Of a stretch of DNA of 64,000 nucleotides, positions 24,938-36,312 are shown piece by piece (position 1 is the first letter of the stretch; each line of letters begins with the position of its first letter). The stretch covers positions 20,816,544-20,880,543 of the forward strand of contig NC_092652.1 in assembly GCF_032118995.1 (NCBI RefSeq). The letters are read 5' to 3'. The notes under the pieces are model-generated. The model searched no databases, was not told the DNA's origin, and saw only the letters and a program-made list of their open reading frames with translations. A program made the translations under genes and the position numbers. The stretch is from Asterias amurensis. Taxonomy: Eukaryota > Echinodermata > Asteroidea > Forcipulatida > Asteriidae.

Positions 24938-27900
24938 TTACCATATGAAATGTCTTCTGCTTTTGCTCTCCACAATTTCCATTTGTCTTGCCCAACAACC
25001 GAAAAGGCGATTTGAATACAAACACAGTTTTAAAGGTCCACATCTAATGCAGCAAGACGGCACTGTGCCTTTTTGGAAATACGGAGGGAGTAAGTATTTT
25101 TTTAGAGAAATATGGTACGATCTGTGTTACCGCGGTGACAGTTGACTTGCCCCCCGGTCGCTGCCCGGTTTAGCACGGTAGCAGCTGGCGGGTGTGTGCA
25201 GCGTGTGGACGGGTCTCTGGTGTTCACATTGCCGTACACATGGTGTAGTTTTACGGCGCTGTTAAGCGTAAATTTATGGCATTTTTATAACATTTGCAGT
25301 GTATTTCTGTGAACGTGCTAAATACATATTTGATTTCATATTATATTTGTTGGAGAAATTTAACAGTTGACCCTTTTTCAACAAAAAATCTTTTGTCTTT
25401 GTCATTTGGTTGGATGGCGGATCGACCGGAAGGGTCATATTTGTTTAAATTAAACTTAAATTAGTTATGTTTGTTTATTGTTTGGTGTTGAAGCCAATTT
25501 ATGACAACATGAGCTGAAGGATATTCTTATTAAATATATATTTAATGAGTACTCACAATATCTTTGGCGGTGCTTTTGTTTTGTTTTATTGTATTTTATT
25601 TGCCACTTTCAGTTTCACAACACCATGTCCATATGGATTCTTTTATAATTTTTCATAATTTAATTTAAACTCCGCCTGTGCTCAGGATAATTTTTTTACA
25701 TTGGTGGACTTTCATTTAGATCATTTCGCTAAATTTCGGATTTCTAATTTCTTCTGTCGTTAACTTTTTTTTTTTAAAGCTTCTAAAATATTCTTTTGTT
25801 TTGCCTTTTTTCTCCAAAAATAACTCAATTTTAAGAAACGAATTAAAGACAAATTGTCATGCAGGGCAAAAATTCCATTTGGGCTCTAACAAGAAATGAA
25901 TATCAAGGTTCATGCGCATTGTGTTCCTCCGTGTTGAAATAAAATACTTCATTTTTTGTTTAAAAAAAAATTACAATCGTCCTGAACTTATTTACCAATG
26001 TTTACAAAAATAATCTCAACAAAAAGCAACTGATGGTGTTTTCAGTTGCTAGCTTTTCATTCCTTTCTAATAAACAAGAATTCAATTGCTTTAACTGAAT
26101 GCAAATTTTTGTTTAATTTATTTTCCAGGTGCGTTCGCATCCGATGATCAAGTGAGGATTACACCGTCCATGCGAAGCAAAAGAGGTAAGAATGATTTCC
26201 TCTATCAACTACAGATTTTATTTTATTTTTTATTTGAACTTGACCTGACTTTTTCCTTTGACAGTTTTCTAACTGACACTTTCAGTCCGCCCAAATGGGT
26301 TCTGCTACAAACCAATCAGGGTTCAATTTCTTAAAGCTGTTAAAAGCAGAATAAAACCGCTTAGCAAATTCCCTGGCTAAACAAGAAATGAGTGGAGTAC
26401 CAGTTGCAGTATTGAAAAGTGTATGGTGTATTGGCTGGTAACCTATTTTGCTAAACAAGTTTTTGTGCTTTAAAGGGCTTCATGAAATTGGGCCCTGATC
26501 TTTCTTTTATTAACCAAGGATATTTATTTTTGTATTTAATTTTAAAGTTATTTTTTTTTTTTTTTTTTTTTTTCAAAGGCGAAATTGGACCCTCATTGAA
26601 TTCATTTTGTGATTTCTCAGAATTATTCCCCATTTCAGGTTTTTCTCAAAAACTCAACAATCAGTCTTCAAATTTTCCAAAAGAAAGAAACGAGGAGAAA
26701 GAAATCTCCTGAATTCGGTTACTTTTTATCTTGGAGGTTTCAGTTCTAGGGTAGACTGTAGAGGTAGGGGAAATTCAGGCCCAGTGGACGATTTCCCTTG
26801 GAAAGCAGATCTATAACAAAAGGCCGCAGAAAATGTACACAATATATCAGTTGCTACTCACAAATCACAATTTGATACACAATGTGAGCACTCAGTGTTA
26901 TTTTGAATATACTATTGAGGAAGGTTTATAAATAAATACAATTTTTTTAAAATTAATTACTGTACAAGTTGCTGTTATTGTTACAGAATGACGGATCCAC
27001 CACTGTTTGCCCACATGTCAGATTTCAATGTCATGAATTGTTATTAATACTGACTGTCAAACGCTTTGTGCTGGTTTTGTCACACTTCAACGAACAAACC
27101 AATTTAGCAGCAGCTGTTATGCGAAAAGATGTCTCAATCGGAGCTGTAGTGCCACATTTTTGCCTTTCCATCAACATTCTCTGATTTGTATCCCTCAATT
27201 TCATGAAGCAATTTGCAAAAAATAGTACTTTAGCAAAAATTAAAGTTGGCACCAGTCAAAACAATGTAAACTTAAACACAAATCCCCACTACAACATTTT
27301 TATACCTGAAATGGTTTAATGTCATCATAGGTTGATTAATTGTTATGATTTTTTTTAATTTAACTTTTGTCCATTTTTAATTGAATAAACTTGTTTTAAA
27401 TTTGATTTACAGAGAGTGGTCAACAACTGTAGGCTTTACAAAAAACGTACCATAGGATTGTGCAGTGGGCCACGTAGTGTCTCATTGCATTGTCTAGCAT
27501 ATATGGACCTGTATTAACGAACTGTATTACAAGCATGTTGACATACTGATAATGCAAATTTGATGTTTGATTTCAAAGTTTGTTCTTGCAGTTCTTATCT
27601 TTTAATTTTTGTTTTCCATTCATGTAATATGCTTTGCATAATTGTGGACAAACAACCTACCCTATAAACGTTTTTTGTTTACTTTCAGACACTTTGCAAT
27701 TGATATGAATTATTTACAGAATATTTTATGTATATCTAAAAACTGGAATGCAAACAGTTTTTCTAAGGGTAAATCTAAAGCACAAACTACTAGCCCGAGT
27801 GGCTATAATTGAAAAAAGTCACCTAATCACAGAAGCTGGTTTAACCGTTGAAACAATGGTACACTCTCCTGCCCAGGGTTTGGCCCTTGCCACCAAGTCC

Positions 27901-30900
27901 ATAGTACACCAGACATACCATGTAGGGTTTCCACATAATACCAGACATTGAAATAACCCACGCCACCCACAGCGATTGCGGTGGTGCCTTGTGCTTTTGC
28001 TGTTGTACCCTTTGCAAAGTTTCAATACAAATTTAAATTTAAAATTAAGCCCCCCTTACCAGAGGAAAATTGCAGTGCCCCTTCAACGAATTTCAAGGCT
28101 TGTAATACAAATAGTATGAAAAGAAGAAACCCACGGATACGACTAGCTATGAATTTGTGGTACTATCAGACCTACCAAGTCTCATGCATTAGGCGTGAGA
28201 CTCACGCATTGGGGGTCTGTCTCACGCTCACACACGCCGCAACCATTTTCTAAAAAAAAAAAAAAAGAGAGATAAAAAGGCCTTCCAAAATGACTTCTTT
28301 TTTTTTTTTTGGGGGGGGGAGGGCGGTAGGCTTTGAAAAATCTCACAGCATAGCTGGCCTCTGAACTTGGCATCTCTGTACTATGTAGAAGTCTGTCCTC
28401 CCAGTGTATAGAAGGGGGTTACATGGTTGAGTTAACCCTAACCCATAGTCCTTGTGACTGCTCTCTGTTCCAACACTCCTGTGTTCCAACATATCTTTGT
28501 TCCCTGTGGTATACTTGCTAGAGCAGGGCTTAAAAAAAACCAGCAAATGTTGTGGTGCCTATGGTCCAATTTCATGGCTCTGCTTACCGCTGAATTCTGC
28601 GCTTATGTATCATAGAATTGCGTGCTACAAGGGTTCCGTAAGCGCAAAATTCTGTGGTAAGCAGAACCATGAAATTGGGCCCAGTACTTTTGTTGTGGTG
28701 CCTTGTTATGCAAGGTTCCTGCAATAATTTACATTATTGTCATAGAGGTGGCACCCCTTACCAGCAGAGGGAAATTGCTTTGTCCTTCAAGAGCAACATT
28801 CAAGGCCTGTTATGGTTAGGGTAAGGTTTGGATAAGAAGTGTTCATTTTTATAGACGCCAAAAATAGTTAATGGCCCGACGTTTCAACCCTAGCAGAGTC
28901 TTTCTCGAAAGCTAAATGAGAACACAACAAACTAGGGTCGAAACGTCAGGCCATAAACTATTGTTTTCATTTATACCATCGGTCCATTTGGTTGGTAAGT
29001 TGTTTGCAACAGCTAATTTTATTTTCTAATTTTTATAGACATCAGTAGATAGGGGCGTCAGAACACAGGGGTGCTAAAACAGAGGCCTTAACGATTCTTT
29101 TCCTTTTTAGAACTGTGAGTTTATCAATTCTATTCCGTTTCCCTTGAACAGGTTTTATTTGGAACAGATACGTCATTCCGTTTGATCATTGGGAAGTAGA
29201 GTTTTACTTCAAGGTGACGGGCAGAGGAAGAGTTGGAGCTGATGGACTGGTGAGTTCAACTTTTGTTTTCAGGAAAAATTACTGTTTCAAATTACTCAAG
29301 ATGCACTTTACTGAAAAATGCAGGGATTCAAACTTGGTCAATCCTACCCTCAAATTCTCTGAGTTTGACTGTTTGTTAAGATGATTTTCTCGTCTAGGGA
29401 ACTAGGCAAACTTCCACAACGTGATATAAATGCCAAGCCGACAACAGCCAGTCTGTCTCATTCAAGCCTTGGTTTGACGTCTTTGACTATGGGTTGCACA
29501 AATCAAGAAAACTGTTATTCAGGAACTAGACGATACTCTTTATTCTAGTCATTGTGAAATCAGCGGCTAGCTTGGTAGGATTTGAACCAACAACCAAGTG
29601 TTTTTAAGTCCTGAAGTCCAACCCCTGGGACATGCTGACTCCCTAGTTCCTTCCAAACAAATCAAATAATTATGAAAATGTGTTTTCCATCTCAGGCCTT
29701 CTGGTACACCGACAAGATCGGAGAGGAGGGCAACGTCTTTGGGAGCCAAGACAAGTGGAACGGTCTGGGGGTGTTCTTCGACTCCTTTGACAATGACAAC
29801 TTGCGCAATAACCCTTACATCATGGCCATGGTTAACGACGGCACCATACCGTACCAACACAGTACAGATGGGATGAACCAGCAGCTCGGGGGATGTTTGA
29901 GGGACTTTAGGAATAAGCCGTACCCGGTCAGGGCCAAGATTGAGTACTACAAGAAGACGCTAACGGTCAGTCTTAAACAAATTTATGATGCCTAGTGTAT
30001 TAATATATTGTGAGATCATAAGAGTTACAGGTGTAGAAATATTTTTAATCTGGGACTGTCAATTTCATAGAGTTGCTTAAAGCACAACAAAATTATGCTT
30101 ACCAGAATAAGGTTATCAGCCAAATTATTATGTCACATGTGCAATCTGTGATCGGGTATTTGCTGAGCAGAAAATTGTTAAGCATTATTTTCTGCTTTAG
30201 TAGCTCATGAAATGAACGTAATATTTGGTTCTTTTAATGGTTTATACATGTAGCTGTTTACAAAGAGTCATGTTTTTCATGTTTTTGATACAGATATACA
30301 TTCACAATGGCTGGACCAACATAGACTCCAACTACGAGTTGTGTTTAAGGAGAGAAGACGTTACCCTACCCAAACGTGGCCTGTTTGGATTAACCGCAGC
30401 TACAGGTGGCCTGGCAGGTAAAGTTTATTGCAAAGTTTGGATAGATGTTAATTTTGCATCACGGATAAAGATTGGTTTTTATTATTTTACCCTTGAAGGC
30501 TTACATCCATGTTTATTTTATTCACTGTACACTCCGTACTTTCCCAAGTTCTGTAAAAAAAAATTATTAAAAAAACAGAACTCAGGAAAGAACAGAGTAT
30601 GCAGAACTGAAAATACCCATTGATGTAAGGGATCACAAAGCTGCTAAGTACACAAAAAGCTAAGCACCACAACAAGCAAGGATTATAAAAATAACACCTG
30701 GACAAGTCTTTGAGATATATCCCCACCCCCCCCCCCCCTTGTTTTTATGAACAAAATGAACAAAACAAATTGTGCAATTTCCGTCAAATGTAAGATCGCA
30801 TGTTTTCATTCAAAGAGTTGTGTACAAATCATGGCTGCAGGAAGTCCAGGCTCTGTGGCTCTTTTGTAAACATGCAATGTCAGAGGTTACATGGTCTCTG

Positions 30901-33900
30901 GGAATGAATGCATATAGTATCTGTGAAGCTGTGCGTCCAGTCTGAAACAGGAAGTAGTGTTGAAAATCCTGTTCGGGCAGCCTGTGTGAATTGTAAATAT
31001 CAAGTAATAAACCATAAGGGAAACTGACAGGGTAAATTTATAGAATATTTTGTTGGTTGAATAAAGACAAATTTACTAGAGCAGGACTTGAACCGGCGAC
31101 CTCCAGAATGTCGTGCCGGCACTCTACCAACTGAGCTATCTAAGCCCTTTGTTGGCAGTGTCCCTACATGTATGTTGTCAATGTCTTTGTTCGGGGTGCC
31201 AGTCAGAAGTCATCTACCCAATCAGTTTCCCTTCTGGTTTATTACTTGTTGTTTATATTAAAAAGTGAGTGGCACGATAATCCGGAGGTTACAGGATTTA
31301 GCGCGGCACTAGAAAATGTTGTCTTTGTTTAACCCCAAAGTTGTCATAAACAGAAATACTGTTGTGCAGGGTTTACAGTGGTCATACTCAAGCACTTTAT
31401 GCTCACTTGTTGGACTGTTAATTGTTTATATTCATTTTCTCTTTTTTCATTTTCTCTGATTTTCATTTTGCAGATGACCATGATGTGATCAAATTCTTGG
31501 TGCACAGTTTAACCCCACCAAATGAGGAAGAGGTAAGGCCCGAAAAATCACCAGTGGTACTTTGTTCCATTTATCCTCTGAAAAAAATATTTTATATGGT
31601 TTGTAACTTTATTATTAACAAAAAGTATAGTCCCTCGAACAGGCTGCCATCATTGAAAACAAACAATGGGAATGCGCATGTGTGTACGCGCCATGCACAT
31701 CATCCAATGGGGGCGCTGTTTTAGCTTGATGGCCATGGGTGGTCTGTATTTTTGTGAATGAACATTTAGTTTGACATTGTACTGTGAAGTGTACGGACTC
31801 TATTTCACAGAGATGCCTTTAAGAGCACACAGATTCAGAAAGCAAAAATCAAATTGCGCTTACCAGAAAATTTTACCAGCCAAATGCCATGTGAAATGGA
31901 CCGTTTGTAACCGGTTTCCTGCTTACTTTTGCTTAGTAAAAAAAAAAAAGTAAAAACAACGTTTGTTTGCTTTCTAAGCATCTCCAGGAGTTTGGCCTTC
32001 GTTTGTTGTTATGCAGTTCGAGTCTATTCTTATAGGTATTGTGCAACATAAATGTCCGTTATTATTGTGCAGTTTAGGTGATTACATGTTTTTGTTATCT
32101 TTTTCCCCCTTCAGTCTGGAAAAGATCAATTCATATCTCAGGATGAAGAAGAACGCTTCAAGAAAGAGTGGGATGATTATTATGAAAAATTACAGCAGCA
32201 AAAGCAAGAGTGAGTATAAGTACAGACAAAGCTACGATCCTTGACCTTGTAGCGTGTCGTGGACTAGATCTCAATCTCAGGTGTTTCTGATCAGCAGAGT
32301 GTGGGTTTGAGTCCCAGTCGTGACACCCGCGTCCTTAAGCAAGAGACTTAACCATGATGCTTTGCCCTTTGGATTGGGCGTAAAGCCATTAGTCCGCTGG
32401 GATGTGGAAACTTAACCACTGTGACTCGAAAGCCTATCAATTCAATCTTAAAATGGGAAAGAATCTAAACTAAATTTAAAACGAGCGGGGGACAGTATCT
32501 TTATTATCGGGTGGCCCAAGGATTTAGGCTGGGATTGTGGCTCAGGGAGGCCCTGTATTACACAGTCGATCCAGCAACACAGGGGCAAGCCTCTCCTCTT
32601 TAATGATGCATGTAGGTCCCTGGGTGTTTATTATGCATTGCACAGGACCTACAGCTTGTTATGAGGGAGCATTGAATGGGGACAGGGAATGTTGTGTTTA
32701 AAAACTTCTGGCAAAACAATACTGTGCAATGGCAAGGTTAAAAAAAAAATGTAATTACCGACATGAGATGGTTTAAAGAAATTATACCATGGATTTTATT
32801 CAATTAAATTCAAGATCTGTCCCTGATGCTAAATTAAAATCATTTCTTTTTCTGTTGCAGATTCAAAGAAAAACATCCAGAAAAAGTAAAAGAAGAGGTG
32901 GGAGAAGATAAATTTGTAAGTATTCCTGGAATACAATAACTTTTCCAAGTGAACATTGTTCAGTTTCCATGGCCGAGTTAGTCAAGTTTGCGTATTGGTA
33001 TCTTTCCTTGCCTTCCCTTTAGGTTCGAACCATGCCGGCAGCACTACGTGGATTTGGTTTTCAATCCCTACATGATTGCATGGGTTTTCCCTGGAATAAT
33101 TCCCTGGGGTTCTAAAACTGAAACTTCCTTCCTTGTCTTCTCTCCATTGGGCTCTTATTAGCTGGTTCAGTAAGGCCTCTCTCTCAAAAATGACCATCCT
33201 CAATTTTTATTTGCAGTTTGAAGATACAGAAACCAGGGAGTTAAGGCAGATCTATGAGGTGCAATCTGTAATTAGTAAAGCAATAGGGTGAGTAGTATTC
33301 ATCTTCTAGACTTATTTTATTAGGGTGTCCTGCTTAGAGGTGAAGATACATCAAATTCAAGTTCTGGTGTATAAGTCATCAGGATATGGGTTCGAGCTCT
33401 GATCATAACACTTACGTCCTTGAGCAAGATTGCTTCTCTTTACCCAATTGGTATAAATGGGTACCTGCGAGGGTAGAGGTCGATATTGTGTTTAAAAAAA
33501 AGTGTTCAGAGCGCCATGGTAGCCCAGGGCTGTGTACTGATCCCATGGGAGCTGAGAAAGATGAAAAGAATGTTATTGGCCCAATGACCAGAGCACTAAA
33601 TGTAAAGCGCATTGAGGCGGTTATTGTGAAATGCGCTATATAAGAACTATTTATTACTATGAGGTTGGTGACATGTAATTCTACAAAACCCCAGCATTTT
33701 TCTGCCAATTTGTTTTATGAATGAATCTTAATGTAAATTGAATTGAATTGAATCTTATTCATCTCTCAGTGAACTAAATAAGAAGCTTGACGAGATCGTC
33801 GGACGGCAGGAGAGAACCCTGTCGGCCATCTCGGCCGTCCAGTCCTCCAACCGAGGCGGGGCAGGGCCACCCAGCGGTACCGGGGGCCAGCAGCAGCAGC

Positions 33901-36013
33901 CTATGATCCAGGCCGCCTCAGAGATCAAGAGACACGAGGTGGATACGATATTAAACACACAGCAGGAACTACAGAGGTCTTTAAGAGATGTCAGGTAAGT
34001 CTGGAACCCACTATTAAATCTGAGCCCTGAATTATATGACTCGTATTTAGAATTCGGTAAGCTTTGTACTGGTATACAGCTTTCCCAAAGTCTGGAAAGG
34101 TGTTGTAGAATTGTAGAAACAAATAATGGAGTGTTTAAGACCTGAGAACAAAGAAGTCCACATAATGAAGGGACTTGAAACACTATGTGGACTTAAGAAT
34201 TTCCAAAAAGTATTGAGGGAGAGGGATTTTCTTTAAGTGTAACAAACAAAGTGGTGTCCACACAGTGGCTGTAACACAGAGCTACGTGTACTCACAGGGG
34301 TGTCTCGGTTCTACATAATGTAGGACTTCAAACACTGTGTGGACTAAAACACGTCCACACTGTTTTTTCATAGTGTTTAATCATGCTTGTCCTGTGTAAT
34401 GTGTAACCATAGAGCTAGGTCCTAGCTCTATGGTGTAACACACATAAAAGAACCCAGTGCTCTTTTTGAAAAGAGAAGGGGTTCACCCCAGTTTTGCAGG
34501 TTTGATTGGCTGCATAATGCGCCACAGCACCTTGTAAACCATTACATGGTGCTATGTAAAAGGAGTAGGTTTCAAAGTTCCACATACCTCGCAGGAAAAA
34601 AATGTATGTGAAAGCGCCTTGAGCGTCACTGAAGTATGAGCACTATATAAGAAGCCATTATTATTATTATTACTTGACCTACAGAACTGTCATAGGGGAT
34701 GTTCAGATGAAGACGTCCTCAATACAAGGCAAAGTGGACAGTAAGCCATCATCACAGGGTAACGCGGGCAGCAATCAGCTACTCACACATGAGCTACAGG
34801 ATAAACTCAAAACACTCAGCGATGATGTCGGAAAACTACTACAAAAATCTAGTGTGAGTTGGGTTTTGCACTTTGATTCTTTGTTTTCCTTGATTGTCTT
34901 GACTTTATCATAAATCAGGCGTGGAACTTCATCTTTAAAAGGGAAAAGACATTTTCAATTTTCGAAGGGCAATTCCACAATACTGTTTCAGCCCTCCCAG
35001 TTTCATGTTTATACACATGAGAAGCCATTATGCTCAAGGCCATCATTATCATGGCAGGGAATCGAACCACAAGCTTTTTAAAAGATCAGATCAAAAATAA
35101 CCAATGTGTCCCAAAGGCCTGTCTACCTGAACTCAAGGCACCTTTTGAAACATTTGTTTAAAGTACTCTGTTTTAGAGATGTTATTTGCATTTTGTTTTT
35201 ATCTTTGCAGATGCCATTGCAATGTCCAGAACAAGAAATGCCAAGCTGTTTAACACCAGCCTATTTCTTTTTATTACTGGTGCTACAAGGTGGTATCTTC
35301 TTTCTCTATGCAATGTACAGGTAAGTAGAGTGGAACACGGATCAATTTCATAGAGCTGCTGAACACAAAAATTTACTTAGCGTGAAATATTTTCCTTGAT
35401 AAAAATAGATTTACCAACCAAATTTCCATGTGATTGTCAAACAACAGCTGAATTTTGGAAATTTGGTTGGTAATCCTGTTTTTATAAAAGGTAAAAATTT
35501 CATGCTAAGCAAATTTGTGTGCTTAGCAGCTCTATTTACAGTGGACCACCGCCCCGAGCCAGTGATTTCAGTGTCCGGCCAGAAGACTCAAGACAGAACA
35601 AGTCTGTTGGTCTTTTTTCAATTCAACATCTTTGTCTCAAAAGAATGATGTTCAAATGTTGAGTTTGAGTCTCACAAACATCTTTCAATCCTTAATGAAT
35701 ATCACTCATAAAACAGAAGAAGATAACTCTTCTCTTAGTGTTTGTTAAAACAAAACAGTGAAAAAAATCACCACGCCCGTTATCGAGCACCAAATGTAAA
35801 AGTCTCAAGAAGTTTTAGTCTTGCAACTTATTTTTCAAACTTTTTGTGTCAGTCTCAACAGCCTCGAGTCTGGGGCCTTGCCATGGACAGTTCAACTTCA
35901 TATCAAAGCTTTTATGGCTCAAATCTATTTATTTATTTATTTTCTGTCAACCTTCTTTTTATTTCGTTCTTTCCAGGAGTAAACAGGACGCTGCTGCCAA
36001 GAAGTTTTATTAG
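24930..36013 (+). CDS. LMAN1: ERGIC-53 / LMAN1 L-type lectin cargo receptor (complete, 13 coding exons)
   Basis: Type I membrane lectin that cycles between ER and ERGIC/Golgi and exports glycoproteins, with MCFD2 as partner in vertebrates. Exons: 24930-25089, 26129-26185, 29152-29249, 29696-29965, 30294-30417, 31474-31532, 32115-32209, 32861-32915, 33217-33287, 33770-33994, 34685-34853, 35211-35320, 35977-36013. All GT-AG; 1530 nt = 509 aa (human 510). Signal peptide about 1-21 (MAAYHMKCLLLLLSTISICL). The lectin domain opens with RRFEYKHSFKGPHL and has VTGRGRVGADGL, GVFFDSFDND, CLRDFRNKPYPVRAKI and FGLTAATGGLADDHDV. A charged coiled-coil stalk follows, with a Gly/Gln-rich insert in exon 10. 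Juxtamembrane C466 and C474 match the oligomer-forming cysteines. One transmembrane helix (AYFFLLLVLQGGIFFLYAMY) and a C-terminal KKFY (human KKFF) give the ER retrieval and exit signals. An in-frame upstream ATG at 24897 is less likely because it would put a non-hydrophobic extension before the signal peptide. Confidence 0.97.
26318..26498. mobile_element. CAATTTCATAG-family MITE
   Basis: GGGTTCAATTTCTTAAAGCT at the left; GGGCTTCATGAAATTGGGCC at the right; TGGCTGGTAACCTATTTTGC inside. LMAN1 intron 2. Confidence 0.65.
28530..28810. mobile_element. GGTGCC-family repeat with a nested gcttac MITE
   Basis: Outer pieces TGTTGTGGTGCCTATGG and TTTGTTGTGGTGCCTTGTTA are separated by a palindromic MITE (TCCAATTTCATGGCTCTGCT to AGAACCATGAAATTGGGCCC, 28563-28681). 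Confidence 0.65.
29395..29650. mobile_element. SINE-like repeat, family E
   Basis: GGGAACTAGGCAAACTTCCA, GTTGCACAAATCAAGAAAAC, ATTCTAGTCATTGTGAAATC and a degraded tRNA-like part (TAGGATTTGAACCAACAACC). Ends about 45 bp before LMAN1 exon 4. Confidence 0.55.
30053..30215. mobile_element. CAATTTCATAG-family MITE
   Basis: TCAATTTCATAGAGTTGCTT at the left, GTAGCTCATGAAATGAACG at the right; TGCTTACCAGAATAAGGTTA inside. LMAN1 intron 4. Confidence 0.6.
31001..31249. mobile_element. Inverted-repeat element enclosing a tRNA-like sequence
   Basis: Outer arms CAAGTAATAAACCATAAGGG / CTTCTGGTTTATTACTTG (31001-31028 and 31222-31249). The minus strand at about 31078-31148 reads GGGCTTAGATAGCTCAGTTG, GTAGAGTGCC and GTCGCCGGTTCAAGTCCTGC, that is tRNA boxes A and B. 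Confidence 0.7.
31795..31990. mobile_element. CAATTTCATAG-family MITE, diverged
   Basis: TTTCACAGAGATGCCTTTAA, TTACCAGAAAATTTTACCAG, CATGTGAAATGGACCGTTTG and TTTCTAAGCATCTCCAGGAG. LMAN1 intron 6. Confidence 0.5.
32270..32480 (+). mobile_element. tRNA-like SINE, family C
   Basis: CAATCTCAGGTGTTTCTGAT, CAGCAGAGTGTGGGTTTGAG and TCCCAGTCGTGACACCCG, then CTTAAGCAAGAGACTTAACC. LMAN1 intron 7. Confidence 0.55.
33345..33665. mobile_element. SINE composite, families C and B
   Basis: Plus-strand tRNA-like segment (CATCAGGATATGGGTTCGAG) followed by ACCCAATTGGTATAAATGGG, CCATGGGAGCTGAGAAAGAT, TTATTGGCCCAATGACCAGA, TGTAAAGCGCATTGAGGCGG and an L2-like end (GCGCTATATAAGAACTATTT). LMAN1 intron 9. Confidence 0.65.
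34385..34674 (+). mobile_element. L2-tailed retroposon abutting LMAN1 exon 11
   Basis: Contains AAAGAACCCAGTGCTCTTTT, AAAGCGCCTTGAGCGTCACT and a tail of CACTATATAAGAAGCCATTA followed by (TTA)n, which ends about 10 bp before the exon 11 acceptor. Confidence 0.7.
35337..35545. mobile_element. CAATTTCATAG-family MITE
   Basis: GGATCAATTTCATAGAGCTG at the left; TGTGTGCTTAGCAGCTCTAT at the right; CCAACCAAATTTCCATGTGA inside. LMAN1 intron 12. Confidence 0.65.
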
Positions 36014-36306
36014 CGGCAGGACGCCCCAAAGAAAACTACAGCTAAGATTCTATTTTAAAAAACAGAACAATTTATTAACTCAATTTGATTTTTGTTTTTA
36101 ACCCACTTATCATTAGTTACGAGTATGGAACTTAACGCGCAAACGACTCAAGTAACAAAAAATATTTTAAAATTTATACTAAAACAATTATGTCTTCAGG
36201 AAGAACAATTATGATTCCATGAAATTTATTCTTTCCAATTGATGTATAGATTTGTTACAAATGTTACTTTCCATGCGGAGAATGTTATGGAATAATTTTG
36301 CCAGGA

Positions 36307-36312
36307 AATAAA
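36307..36312 (+). terminator. Candidate LMAN1 polyadenylation signal
   Basis: AATAAA about 295 bp after the LMAN1 stop codon, in AT-rich sequence, followed by a GT-rich stretch (GGTGCTTTGTTTGGTG) about 25-50 bp downstream. Confidence 0.5.

Noticed and set aside
31078..31148. Functional tRNA gene on the minus strand
   Set aside because: Boxes A and B are good, but the acceptor-stem ends do not pair and the anticodon stem is poor; better explained as a tRNA-derived repeat.
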